Shown here: positions 55,861 to 64,000 of the stretch, one piece after another
Position numbering within the stretch: position 1 is the stretch's first letter
Layout: the number at the start of each line of letters is the position of its first letter
NCBI RefSeq assembly: GCF_003143855.1
Contig: NZ_QFRK01000028.1
Coordinates: 46,934 to 110,933, forward strand
DNA from: Streptomyces sp. NWU339
GTDB taxonomy: Bacteria; Actinomycetota; Actinomycetes; Streptomycetales; Streptomycetaceae
Length of the DNA stretch: 64,000 nt
Direction of reading: 5' to 3'
Notes under the pieces: model-generated
Told to the model about the DNA's origin: nothing
Databases searched by the model: none
What the model saw: the letters and a program-made list of their open reading frames with translations, nothing else
Made by a program: the position numbers and the translations under genes

Positions 55861-57549
55861 TTGAGAAGCAGGTCTTCCCACGGACGCACCCCCCACACCG
55901 CACGCCGCCGCACCGCCGCCGTCGCCCTCGCCGGGGTCGCCGCCCTGGTCGCCACGGCCGTGCAGTCCGGCAGCGCCACCGCCGCCCCGGACGACACCCT
56001 GTCGGCCTCGAGCCGGGCGAACCCGGGCGCCGAGTCGGTCCGGCTCACCCCCGCCCAGCGCGCCGAGCTGATCCGCGAGGCGAACGCCACCAAGGCGGAC
56101 ACCGCCGCGGACCTCGGACTGGGCGAGAAGGAGCAGCTCGTCGTCCGTGACGTCCTCAAGGACCGCGACGGCACCGTCCACGTCCGCTACGAGCGCACCT
56201 ACGACGGCCTGCCCGTCCTCGGCGGCGACCTGGTCGTCCAGGGCGAACGGGCCGGCACGGCCGAGTCCGTGGTCAAGGCCACCCGGGCCTCGGTGAAGCC
56301 CGCCACCACCAAGGCCGCGGTGCCCGCCGCCAAGGCGGAGCAGCAGGCCCTCGGCGCCGCGAAGGCCGAGAACGCCAAGAGCCCCGACGTCGAGGGCGCC
56401 CCGCGCAAGGTCGTCTGGGCCGCGGACGGTACGCCGACCCTCGCGTACGAGACCGTCGTCGGCGGGCTCCAGCACGACGGCACCCCGCAGGAACTGCACG
56501 TCGTCACCGACGCCACCACGGGCGAGAAGCTGTACGAGTGGCAGGCCGTCCAGGACGGAACCGGCCACACCGTCTACAGCGGCACCGTCGACCTGACGAC
56601 CACCCGGTCCGGATCGTCGTACAACCTCACCGACGGGGCGCGCGGCAACCACAGGACGTACAACCTGAACCGCGGCACCTCCGGCACTGGCACGCTGTTC
56701 TCCGGCTCCGACGACGTCTGGGGCAACGGCAGCCCCTCCAACGCGGAGTCGGCCGCCGCCGACGCCCACTACGGGGCCGCGCTGACCTGGGACTACTACA
56801 AGAACGTGCACGGCCGCAACGGCATCCGCGGGGACGGCGTGGGCGCCTACTCCCGGGTCCACTACGGCAACAACTACGTCAACGCCTTCTGGTCGGACAG
56901 CTGCTTCTGCATGACCTACGGCGACGGATCGGGCAACGTCAACCCGCTGACCTCGATCGACGTGGCGGCCCACGAGATGACCCACGGCCTCACCTCGAAC
57001 ACCGCCGGCCTGCGCTACAGCGGGGAGTCCGGCGGCCTCAACGAGGCGACCAGCGACATCTTCGGCGCGACGGTGGAGTTCTACGCCGGCAACTCCTCGG
57101 ACGCCGGTGACTACCTCATAGGCGAGGAGATCAACATCCGCGGCGACGGCACCCCGCTGCGCTACATGGACAGGCCGAGCAAGGACGGCTCGTCCAAGGA
57201 CTCCTGGTACTCCGGGCTCGGCTCGATCGACGTGCACTACTCCTCGGGCCCCGCCAACCACTTCTTCTACCTGCTGAGCGAGGGCAGCGGAGCCAAGACC
57301 ATCAACGGCGTCAGCTACAACTCGCCCACCTCGGACGGGCTGCCGGTCACCGGCATCGGCCGTGCCAAGGCGGAGAAGATCTGGTTCCGCGCGCTGACCA
57401 CCAAGTTCACCTCGACCACCAACTACGCCGGCGCCCGCACCGGCACCCTGGCGGCGACCGGTGAGCTGTACGGCACGAACAGCGCCGAGTACAAGGCGGT
57501 GCAGAACGCCTGGGCCGCCGTCAACGTCGGCGCCCGCGCCAGCGGCTGA
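55861..57549 (+). CDS. Secreted thermolysin-like neutral metalloprotease (M4)
   Basis: 562 residues, full preproenzyme: Sec signal (about 1-42, ending SGSATAAPD), FTP and PepSY-type propeptide (about 60-225), then the M4 domain with HEMTHGLTSNTAGL (zinc His pair and catalytic Glu, about 370) and NEATSDIFGA (third zinc ligand). C-terminal helices are complete. It degrades protein outside the cell. TTG at 55861 is preferred because AAGGAG is 6 bases upstream; GTG 55858 would leave only 3. A 24-bp hairpin ends the gene. Confidence 0.92.
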   Translation: MRSRSSHGRTPHTARRRTAAVALAGVAALVATAVQSGSATAAPDDTLSASSRANPGAESVRLTPAQRAELIREANATKADTAADLGLGEKEQLVVRDVLKDRDGTVHVRYERTYDGLPVLGGDLVVQGERAGTAESVVKATRASVKPATTKAAVPAAKAEQQALGAAKAENAKSPDVEGAPRKVVWAADGTPTLAYETVVGGLQHDGTPQELHVVTDATTGEKLYEWQAVQDGTGHTVYSGTVDLTTTRSGSSYNLTDGARGNHRTYNLNRGTSGTGTLFSGSDDVWGNGSPSNAESAAADAHYGAALTWDYYKNVHGRNGIRGDGVGAYSRVHYGNNYVNAFWSDSCFCMTYGDGSGNVNPLTSIDVAAHEMTHGLTSNTAGLRYSGESGGLNEATSDIFGATVEFYAGNSSDAGDYLIGEEINIRGDGTPLRYMDRPSKDGSSKDSWYSGLGSIDVHYSSGPANHFFYLLSEGSGAKTINGVSYNSPTSDGLPVTGIGRAKAEKIWFRALTTKFTSTTNYAGARTGTLAATGELYGTNSAEYKAVQNAWAAVNVGARASG

Positions 57550-57594
57550 GGGCGCGGGGCCGGGCGGCCGGTAGGCCGCAGGCCCGCCGTACGC

Positions 57595-57649
57595 GGCACG
57601 GGGGCGCCCGCACCGGAGTCAGATCCTCCGGTGCGGGCGCCCCCGTGCC
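57595..57649. terminator. Very strong hairpin after the metalloprotease
   Basis: A perfect 24-bp stem (57595-57618 with 57626-57649) and a 7-base loop, 46 bases after the protease stop and 36 bases before the DUF1990 start. No T-run follows. Confidence 0.9.
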
Positions 57650-57684
57650 ACCGGGTGTGCGGGACCGTCCTACCCTTGGGTCCC

Positions 57685-58206
57685 ATGTCTTCGGCGGACT
57701 TCACCTACGACCACGTCGGCGCGACCCGTGAGCCGGGTTTCTGCCCTCCCGGGTTCCACCCCCTGCACGTGCGCACCCGCCTCGGCGAGGGCGAGGCGGT
57801 CTTCCGCCAGGGCGCGGAGGCGGTGCTCACCTGGGAGCTGCACCGGGCCCTGGGCGTCGGCATCGACACCACCGCCGACCGCGCGGCGCCCGGTGTCGAC
57901 GTCACCGTCACGCTCGCCGGGGTGGTCAGGGCGCCGTGCCGGGTGGTCTGGACGTTGGAGGAACCCCGCAGGGCCGGCTGGGCGTACGGCACCCTGCCCG
58001 GTCACCCGGAGTGCGGCGAGGAGGCCTTCGTCGTGCACCGCACCGGTGACGGAACGGTGTGGCTGACCGTCTCCGCGTTCAGCAAGGCGGCCCGCTGGTA
58101 CGCCCGGGCGGCCGGCCCGGCGGTCCGCGGAATGCAGCACGCCTACGCCCGCCGCTGCGGCACGGTGCTGCGGCGCCTGGCCACGAAGGGCCTCGAGGAG
58201 TTCTGA
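57685..58206 (+). CDS. DUF1990 family protein
   Basis: 173 residues. FTYDHVGATREPGFCPPGFHPLHVRTRLGEG and WELHRALGV match the DUF1990 start; VVWTLEEPRRAGWAYGTLPGHPECGEEAF and the C-terminal YARRCGTVLRRL complete it. The fold is likely SRPBCC-like lipid or small-ligand binding, but function is unknown. It is a single gene convergent with glgP, starting just after the metalloprotease terminator. Confidence 0.85.
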   Translation: MSSADFTYDHVGATREPGFCPPGFHPLHVRTRLGEGEAVFRQGAEAVLTWELHRALGVGIDTTADRAAPGVDVTVTLAGVVRAPCRVVWTLEEPRRAGWAYGTLPGHPECGEEAFVVHRTGDGTVWLTVSAFSKAARWYARAAGPAVRGMQHAYARRCGTVLRRLATKGLEEF

Positions 58207-58248
58207 GGCCCTTCGCGTCACCCGACGTCCGTCCGCCGGACCGGCGGC

Positions 58249-60927
58249 CTACCGCATCAGCAGCCCCGCCGCCCCCAGGACGTCCTCCGAGGGGGCCGCG
58301 ACCAGACCCATCTCCGTGCCGTACGCCAGCAGCGGATGGCTGGGCAGGATACGGACCGTGTAGCCGAAGGGCCCGGTGCGGTCCAGGCAGAGCGGGCCCT
58401 CGTACACCCAGCGGCCCTCCAGGTCGGCGGCCCCCACCGGTTTCAGCGGGACGGGCGTCGCGCCGGTGAGGCGGTCCTCCTCGTCCACCCGCCCGGAGAC
58501 CGCCTGGACCTCGACGTCGTCCGGATCGAGGTCGCCGAGACCGACGCGCACCCGCAGCGCGAGGGTGGTGCCGAGTTCCGCGGTGGCCGTCGTCGTCCCG
58601 GACGTCTCGACGTGGTCGACGCTCACGCCGTGCCAGGCGGCGCGCACCCGGGTCTTCCACCGGGCGAGGTCGCGCGCACGGTCGGGTCCCATCGCCCGGT
58701 GGGCGCGCGCGGCGGGCGCGTACAGGCGCTCGACGTACTCGCGGACCATGCGGCCGGCCAGCACCTTCGGGCCGAGCAGGCTCAGGGTGTGCCGGACCAT
58801 CTCCAGCCACCGGTCGGGCAGCCCGCTCTCACCGCGCTCGTAGAAGCGCGGCGTGATCCGCTGCTCCAGCAGGTCGTACAGCGCGGCGGCCTCCAGGGCG
58901 TCGCGCCGGTCCGGGTCGTCCCCCGCTGCCGAAAGCGTGGGGGCGCCCCCACCCGCCCCGTCCGCGGTGGGGATGGCCCAGCCGAAGTCGGGCTGGAACC
59001 ACTCGTCCCACCAGCCGTCCAGCACCGAGAGGTTGAGGCAGCCGTTGAGGGCGGCCTTCATGCCGCTGGTCCCGCACGCCTCCAGCGGCCGCAGCGGGTT
59101 GTTCAGCCAGATGTCGCAGCCCGGGTAGAGCTTCTGCGCCATCGCCATGCCGTAGTCGGGCAGGAAGACGATCCGGTGCCGCACCCGCGGGTCGTCGGCG
59201 AACCGGACCAGCTCCTGGATGAGCCGCTTGCCGCTCTCGTCCGCCGGGTGCGCCTTGCCCGCGACCACGATCTGCACCGGCCGCTCGGGGTGCAGCAGCA
59301 GGTCCGTCAGCCGGTCCCGGTCCTGCAGCATCAGCGTCAGCCGCTTGTACGAGGGGACCCGCCGGGCGAAGCCGATGGTCAGCACGTCCGGGTCGAGCAC
59401 CCGGTCGATCCAGCCGAGCTCCGCCGTCCCCGCGCCGCGCTGCCGCCACGAGGCGCGCAGCCGCTCCCGCACCTCCGTCACCAGCAGCGAGCGCAGGGAC
59501 CGGCGCAGCTCCCAGATGTCCTCGTCGGGGATGTCCCCGACGGAGTTCCAGCGGTCCGAGCGGTCCGAGCCGCCGACGGTCAGCGCCTCCTCGGCGCGCT
59601 CGGCGCCGATCTGCCGGGCGCCGAGCCGGAGCACCTCGGGGGCGACCCAGGTCGGCGCGTGCACCCCGTTGGTCACGGAGGTGATGGGCACCTCCTCGGG
59701 ATCGAATCCGGGCCAGAGCCCGGCGAACATCTCGCGGCTGACCCTGCCGTGCAGCAGGGAGACGCCGTTGGCGCGCTGGGCCAGACGCAGGCCCATGACG
59801 GCCATGTTGAAGAGGTTGTGCTCGCCGCCGGGGTACGTCTCCATGCCGAGCCGGAGGACGCGGTCGACCTCGATGCCCGGCAGTTCGGCGTCGGGGCCGA
59901 AGTGGCGGGCGACCAGCTCGCGGTCGAAACGGTCGATGCCGGCCGGTACGGGGGTGTGCGTGGTGAACACGGTCCCCGCCCGGACCGTCTCCAACGCGGG
60001 GCCGAACTCCAGTCCTTCGGCGCGCAGTTCGGCGATGCGTTCCAGGCCGAGGAAACCGGCGTGGCCCTCGTTGGTGTGGAACACCTCGGGCGGTGCGTGC
60101 CCGGTCAGCCTGCAGTACGCGCGCACCGCCCTGACCCCTCCTATGCCGAGCAGCATCTCCTGGAGCAGGCGGTGCTCGCTGCCGCCGCCGTAGAGCCGGT
60201 CGGTGACGCCGCGTTCGCCGAGGTCGTTCTCCTCGACGTCGGAGTCCAGCAGGAGCAGCGGGACCCTGCCCACCTGGGCCAGCCAGATCCGGGCGCGCAG
60301 CGAGCGGCCGCCGGGCAGCGCGAGGATCACCAGGGCGGGGGTGCCGTCGGGCTCCTTGAGCTGGGCGAGGGGCAGCTCGTGGGGGTCGAGGACGGGGTAG
60401 TGCTCCTGCTGCCAGCCGTCCCGGGACAGCGACTGGCGGAAGTAGCCGTGCCGGTAGAGCAGACCGACGCCGATCAGCGGGACGCCGAGGTCGCTGGCGG
60501 CCTTGAGGTGGTCGCCGGCGAGGATGCCGAGCCCGCCGGAGTACTGCGGAAGGGCGGCCGTGATGCCGAACTCCGGGGAGAAGTAGGCGATGGCGGCGGG
60601 CAGTCGGTCACCCTGCGACCGGGAGCCGGACTGGTCCTGGTACCAGCGGTCGCCGGTCATGTACGTGTGCAGGTCGTCCGCGACGGCGTCGAGGCGGTCC
60701 AGGAACGGGCGGTCCCCGGCCAGTTCCGTGAGCCGGTCGGGCGGCACACTGCCCAGCAGCCGTACGGGGTCCCGGCCGCAGGCGGCCCAGCGTTCGGGGT
60801 CGACGGAGCGGAACAGGTCCCCGGTCGGCGTGTGCCAGGACCAGCGCAGGTTCCGGGCCAGTTCGCTGAGGGGCCGGAGGGGGTCGGGGAGAACGGGTCG
60901 GACGGTGAATCGACGGATCGCCTTCAA
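58249..60927 (-). CDS. glgP: Alpha-glucan (glycogen) phosphorylase
   Basis: 892 residues of the GT35 family, short actinobacterial type. FSPEFGITAALPQYSGGLGILAGDH, HTNEGHAGFLGLERI and TTHTPVPAGIDRF are family segments; the PLP lysine is in ACGTSGMKAALNGCLNL (about 623). It releases glucose-1-phosphate from glycogen or alpha-glucan ends. The TTG at 60927 is chosen because GAGG lies 6 bases upstream. It is divergent from a protease and close to glgE, whose product builds the same polymer from maltose-1-phosphate. C-terminal extension of about 120 residues after the catalytic domain. Confidence 0.93.
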   Translation of the reverse strand: MKAIRRFTVRPVLPDPLRPLSELARNLRWSWHTPTGDLFRSVDPERWAACGRDPVRLLGSVPPDRLTELAGDRPFLDRLDAVADDLHTYMTGDRWYQDQSGSRSQGDRLPAAIAYFSPEFGITAALPQYSGGLGILAGDHLKAASDLGVPLIGVGLLYRHGYFRQSLSRDGWQQEHYPVLDPHELPLAQLKEPDGTPALVILALPGGRSLRARIWLAQVGRVPLLLLDSDVEENDLGERGVTDRLYGGGSEHRLLQEMLLGIGGVRAVRAYCRLTGHAPPEVFHTNEGHAGFLGLERIAELRAEGLEFGPALETVRAGTVFTTHTPVPAGIDRFDRELVARHFGPDAELPGIEVDRVLRLGMETYPGGEHNLFNMAVMGLRLAQRANGVSLLHGRVSREMFAGLWPGFDPEEVPITSVTNGVHAPTWVAPEVLRLGARQIGAERAEEALTVGGSDRSDRWNSVGDIPDEDIWELRRSLRSLLVTEVRERLRASWRQRGAGTAELGWIDRVLDPDVLTIGFARRVPSYKRLTLMLQDRDRLTDLLLHPERPVQIVVAGKAHPADESGKRLIQELVRFADDPRVRHRIVFLPDYGMAMAQKLYPGCDIWLNNPLRPLEACGTSGMKAALNGCLNLSVLDGWWDEWFQPDFGWAIPTADGAGGGAPTLSAAGDDPDRRDALEAAALYDLLEQRITPRFYERGESGLPDRWLEMVRHTLSLLGPKVLAGRMVREYVERLYAPAARAHRAMGPDRARDLARWKTRVRAAWHGVSVDHVETSGTTTATAELGTTLALRVRVGLGDLDPDDVEVQAVSGRVDEEDRLTGATPVPLKPVGAADLEGRWVYEGPLCLDRTGPFGYTVRILPSHPLLAYGTEMGLVAAPSEDVLGAAGLLMR

Positions 60928-61144
60928 GTTCCACCTCGGCGCGAGTCGCGGTGCGGAAGGACGGCTGTGTGCGTCCGGTCGTCGCGCACGACAGTACCGG
61001 CGGGAACGTCCTCCACGGTGGAAGCCGGGCAATCCGGCCCCGCCGTACCCCGACCCAAACGATTCGCCTCATGGCGGATATGGCCGATTCCCCACCCGCA
61101 GGCGTTCTTGTGGCACTTCGTTCCGCACGAGACGCTGCCACGGT

Positions 61145-61194
61145 GGCGTACGGCGTCGCCCGCCGGGTGCACCCGGCGGGCGACGCCGTACGCC
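61145..61194. repeat. 50-bp perfect palindrome in the glgP-protease spacer
   Basis: Positions 61145-61169 are the exact reverse complement of 61170-61194, with no spacer. It begins GGCGTACGGCG and ends in the matching CGCCGTACGCC. As RNA it would fold with a 23-bp stem and a 4-base loop. It lies 40 bases before the protease start and 218 bases before glgP, between two divergent starts, where a terminator is not expected. Confidence 0.95.
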
Positions 61195-61233
61195 GATTCG
61201 CCGTTCGCGGAGTCAAGGAGGGGAACTCGGACC

Positions 61234-62496
61234 ATGGCACGGACGCGAACGCGGCGTCTGCGCCGGGCGGGGGTCATGGCGGCGGTCCTGTGTACCGCGA
61301 CGGTCTCGGCCGCGACCCTGCCCGCGCACGCCGCGCCTGAGGGGCGGATATCCGGCGCCGGGGCACCCGGCTCCGTGACCGGCAGCTACCTGGTGACACT
61401 GGAGAAGGGGACCGCGGCACGCTCCGCGATCGGCAGGGATCTCGTGCGGCGCTACGGGGCGAGAATCAGCCATACCTACGGCACCGTGCTCAACGGCTAC
61501 GCCGTCCGGGCCGACGCGAGAGAGGCCGCGCGGCTCGCGGCCGACCCTCGGGTCGCCTCGGTCACCCAGGACACCCGGGTGACGCCGGCCTGGACGCCGG
61601 AGAAGTCGAAAAAGCCGCAGAAACCGCAGAACCCGCAGAAACTGCAGAACAACACGCAGCAGCGCCCGCCGTCCTGGGGACTGGACCGCGTGGACCAGCG
61701 GAACCTGCCGATGGACGAGCGGTACACCACGCCGGCCACGGCGGGCGCGGGGGTGACGGTCTACGTCATCGACACCGGCGTACGAATATCGCACCGCGAC
61801 TTCGGCGGCCGGGCCCGGCACGGCTGGGACTTCGTCCAGAACGACCGGACCGCCCAGGACGGCAACGGCCACGGCACCCATGTGGCCGGCATCATCGCGG
61901 GCAAGACCCACGGCGTCGCGAAGCGGGCCAGGATCGTCTCCGTCCGCGTGCTCGACGACAACGGCTCGGGCACCACGGCCCAGGTGATCGCGGGCATCGA
62001 CTGGGTGACCCGGAACGCGGTCAAGCCCGCGGTCGCCAATCTCAGCCTCGGCGGCTTCCACAACGCCCAACTGAACGCCGCCGTACGGAAGTCCATCGCG
62101 TCCGGCGTCAGCTACACGGTCGCCGCGGGAAACGAGGGGACAGCGGCAGCCCTGTACTCGCCCGCGGGTGTGAAGCAGGCGATCACGGTGGGCGCGACCG
62201 ACCGGCAGGACAAGAAACCGGCCTTTTCCAACCACGGCTCTGCCCTCGATCTGTTCGCCCCGGGGGTGTCCATCACCTCGGCGTCGGCCGCGAGCGACAC
62301 CGGGCAAGTCACCGCCTCGGGTACGTCGATGGCGTCACCGCACGCGGCGGGCGCGGCGGCGCTGTACCTCGCCGAGCATCGGCGGGCCGCCCCGGCGCAG
62401 GTGGCGAACGCACTGGTCAGGGGGGCGACGAGCGGGAAGGTGAGCGGCCGCGGGCTCGGCTCGCCGAACCGGCTGCTCCGGACGCCGACGCGGTAG
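61234..62496 (+). CDS. Secreted subtilisin-like serine protease (S8) with I9 propeptide
   Basis: 420 residues. Sec signal (about 1-33, ending PAHAAP), inhibitor-I9 propeptide (about 48-125, GSYLVTLEKG), a Lys/Pro/Gln/Asn linker (KPQKPQNPQKLQN), then the S8 domain with D in VYVIDTGVR (about 178), H in GNGHGTHVAG (about 214) and S in ASGTSMASPHAAG (about 363). Typical proteinase-K/aqualysin group. The ATG at 61234 has AAGGAGGGG upstream. The leader contains a 50-bp palindrome. Confidence 0.94.
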   Translation: MARTRTRRLRRAGVMAAVLCTATVSAATLPAHAAPEGRISGAGAPGSVTGSYLVTLEKGTAARSAIGRDLVRRYGARISHTYGTVLNGYAVRADAREAARLAADPRVASVTQDTRVTPAWTPEKSKKPQKPQNPQKLQNNTQQRPPSWGLDRVDQRNLPMDERYTTPATAGAGVTVYVIDTGVRISHRDFGGRARHGWDFVQNDRTAQDGNGHGTHVAGIIAGKTHGVAKRARIVSVRVLDDNGSGTTAQVIAGIDWVTRNAVKPAVANLSLGGFHNAQLNAAVRKSIASGVSYTVAAGNEGTAAALYSPAGVKQAITVGATDRQDKKPAFSNHGSALDLFAPGVSITSASAASDTGQVTASGTSMASPHAAGAAALYLAEHRRAAPAQVANALVRGATSGKVSGRGLGSPNRLLRTPTR

Positions 62497-62578
62497 TGCG
62501 CACCTGCCGGACCCTCGCGCCACGACCACCCGGGCACCGGCGGGGGGCGGGCGAGGGGCCGGGAGCGGGCCTCTCGAG

Positions 62579-62611
62579 GACCGGCTCCGTCCCGCGCGGA
62601 CGGGGCCGGTC
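62579..62611 (+). terminator. Terminator after the subtilisin-like protease
   Basis: GACCGGCTCCGTCC (62579-62592) pairs with GGACGGGGCCGGTC (62598-62611) with one T-G wobble, loop of 5, followed by TTGTAT. Its last base adjoins the presumed -35 of glgE. Confidence 0.75.
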
Positions 62612-62640
62612 TTGTATGTCGACATACGCACGGGTAGTTA
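62612..62640 (+). promoter_or_regulatory. Probable glgE promoter with overlapping operator palindrome
   Basis: TTGTAT (62612-62617) and TAGTTA (62635-62640) are separated by 17 bases and precede glgE by 139 bases. The perfect 14-bp palindrome GTATGTCGACATAC (62614-62627) covers the -35 and part of the spacer, as expected for a repressor site. No regulator gene is next to it. Confidence 0.5.
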
Positions 62641-62778
62641 GCAAAGCGCCGGATTGCCCACCCGAACAGTGTGGGAAGGCTCCTGCGGTACACCCCTCAG
62701 GAACCCCACGCAGCATCAAGCAGGACCCACCTCCCCACAGTCATCCGCCCACCCACGTTGACGCGGACAGGAGCGGTC

Positions 62779-64000
62779 ATGCCCGCCACGCATCATTCGT
62801 CGTCGGCCCCTCCGACACCTTCTCCGAAGCCCGCCGCCGGAACGCCCCCACCGGCCGCGGCGAACTCGACCTCCCTGGGGCGCATCCCCGTCCTCGACGT
62901 CCGGCCGATGGTCCGTCAGGGACGCCTGCCGGCGAAGGCCGTCGTCGGTGAGACGTTCGAGGTGACGGCCACCGTGTTCCGTGAGGGGCACGAGGCGGTG
63001 GCCGCCAACGTCGTCCTGAAGGACCCCGAGGGCCGTCGGCGGCCGTTCATCCCGATGCGGGAGCTGGCGCCGGGCACGGACCGGTGGGGGGCGACCGTCC
63101 GCGCCGACGCGACGGGGCGTTGGACGTACACCGTGGAGGCGTGGGGCGACCCCATCACGACCTGGCGCCGCCACGCGCGGATCAAGATCCCGGCGGGTAC
63201 GGACACGGAGCTGGTGCTGGAGGAGGGCGCCCTGCTCCACGAACGGGCGGCGGCCGAAGTGCCGGAGCCGGACCGACGGGACGTCCTCCTCGACGCGGCG
63301 GACGCGCTGCGCGACGAACGGCGGCCGACGGCTTCCCGGTTGGCGGCGGCGTTGACGCCGGAGGTGGACGCGGTCCTGGCCCGCCACCCGCTGCGGGAAC
63401 TGGTCACCACCGGCGATTCGATGCCCCTGCTCGTGGAACGCGAACGCGCCCTGTACGGCTCCTGGTACGAGTTCTTCCCCCGCTCCGAGGGCACCCCCCA
63501 CCAGCCGCACGGCACCTTCCGCACCGCCGCCCGCCGGCTGCCCGCGATCGCCGCCATGGGCTTCGACGTCGTCTACCTCCCGCCCATCCACCCCATCGGC
63601 ACCACCCACCGCAAGGGCCGCGACAACACCCTCACCGCCGCCCCCGACGACGTCGGCGTGCCCTGGGCCATCGGCTCCCCCGAGGGCGGCCACGACACCG
63701 TCCACCCCCAACTGGGCACCGCAAAGGACTTCACCTGGTTCGTCCGCCGCGCCGGCGAGCTGGGCCTGGAGGTCGCCCTGGACTTCGCCCTGCAGTGCTC
63801 CCCCGACCACCCCTGGGTGCACAAACACCCCCAGTGGTTCCACCACCGCCCCGACGGCACCATCGCCCACGCGGAGAACCCGCCCAAGAAGTACCAGGAC
63901 ATCTACCCGCTCGCCTTCGACACCGACCCCGGCGGCCTGGCCGCCGAGGCCTGCCGGCTGCTGCGACACTGGATGGCCATGGGCGTGCGGATCTTCCGGG
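62779..64000 (+). CDS. glgE: Alpha-1,4-glucan:maltose-1-phosphate maltosyltransferase GlgE, N-terminal part
   Basis: The first 407 residues are present; the gene runs off the right edge. After a Ser/Pro/Ala-rich start (about 1-32) comes IPVLDVRPMV, the beta-sandwich domain N (GRLPAKAVVGETFEVTATVFREGHE), the four-helix insert (DDAADALRDE-type) and the start of the GH13 barrel with YGSWYEFFPRSEG, VVYLPPIHPIG and LALDFALQCSPDHPW. GlgE extends alpha-glucan chains with maltose-1-phosphate. The ATG at 62779 has AGGAG 5 bases upstream. In Streptomyces it is followed by treS, pep2 and glgB, which lie outside this window. Confidence 0.95.
   Translation, partial: MPATHHSSSAPPTPSPKPAAGTPPPAAANSTSLGRIPVLDVRPMVRQGRLPAKAVVGETFEVTATVFREGHEAVAANVVLKDPEGRRRPFIPMRELAPGTDRWGATVRADATGRWTYTVEAWGDPITTWRRHARIKIPAGTDTELVLEEGALLHERAAAEVPEPDRRDVLLDAADALRDERRPTASRLAAALTPEVDAVLARHPLRELVTTGDSMPLLVERERALYGSWYEFFPRSEGTPHQPHGTFRTAARRLPAIAAMGFDVVYLPPIHPIGTTHRKGRDNTLTAAPDDVGVPWAIGSPEGGHDTVHPQLGTAKDFTWFVRRAGELGLEVALDFALQCSPDHPWVHKHPQWFHHRPDGTIAHAENPPKKYQDIYPLAFDTDPGGLAAEACRLLRHWMAMGVRIFR

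Noticed and set aside
58336..61233. A plus-strand frame fused in frame to the subtilisin-like protease through the whole glgP region
   Set aside because: It runs antisense to glgP; the protease has a proper signal peptide and ribosome site at 61234, so the upstream part is fortuitous.

Overview
The window is high-GC actinobacterial DNA with strong G/C preference at third codon positions, GTG and TTG starts, GTGA/ATGA start-stop overlaps and Streptomyces-type gene families. Gene content and order (gatCAB, rmdB, ligA, mnmA, iscS, a peptide ABC operon, gcvTH-glyA-sdaA, paired L,D-transpeptidases, glgP and glgE) match, as far as I recall, the core-chromosome segment of Streptomyces coelicolor around SCO5443-SCO5506. 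No alignment was run. I see no IS element, prophage, CRISPR array, rRNA or tRNA gene, and no biosynthetic gene cluster.

Left third (1-20.8 kb): the start of a large ATPase regulator coupled to a 61-residue protein; a GNAT acetyltransferase overlapping an MMPL exporter; a methyltransferase; the tRNA amidotransferase operon gatC-gatA-(small membrane protein)-gatB; the c-di-GMP protein RmdB; DNA ligase LigA; a MetE-like protein; an SDR; a LOG-family protein coupled to a methyltransferase; DUF427 and alpha/beta-hydrolase genes; a decayed HATPase fragment; MnmA; and a Tat-type amidase.

Middle (20.8-42.5 kb): a TPP riboswitch with no gene downstream on its strand, pointing into the 3' end of iscS; an acyl-CoA thioesterase; a TRIC-like channel; a five-gene peptide ABC importer; two SseB-like proteins and a P-loop protein; then a glycine/serine block in which a tandem glycine riboswitch leads gcvT, gcvH, glyA and sdaA (cleavage of glycine, conversion to serine, deamination to pyruvate). 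Next come a secreted SGNH esterase, a cold-shock-domain protein preceded by tandem repeats, a GH25 muramidase without a signal peptide, an anti-sigma-type ATPase and an enoyl-CoA hydratase behind an exactly duplicated 46-bp segment.

Right third (42.4-64 kb): two tandem lipoprotein L,D-transpeptidases, glycogen debranching enzyme GlgX, a two-component system operonic with a drug-type ABC transporter, an asymmetric heterodimeric ABC exporter, a thermolysin-like protease, a DUF1990 protein, alpha-glucan phosphorylase GlgP, a subtilisin-like protease, and the first 407 residues of maltosyltransferase GlgE. GlgX, GlgP and GlgE form a glycogen/alpha-glucan recycling theme, while the transpeptidases, GH25 enzyme and amidase form a cell-wall theme.

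The observations I rate highest are the orphan TPP riboswitch facing iscS, the 50-bp perfect palindrome in the divergent glgP/protease spacer, the 46-bp duplication upstream of the enoyl-CoA hydratase, and the palindrome overlapping a likely glgE promoter.
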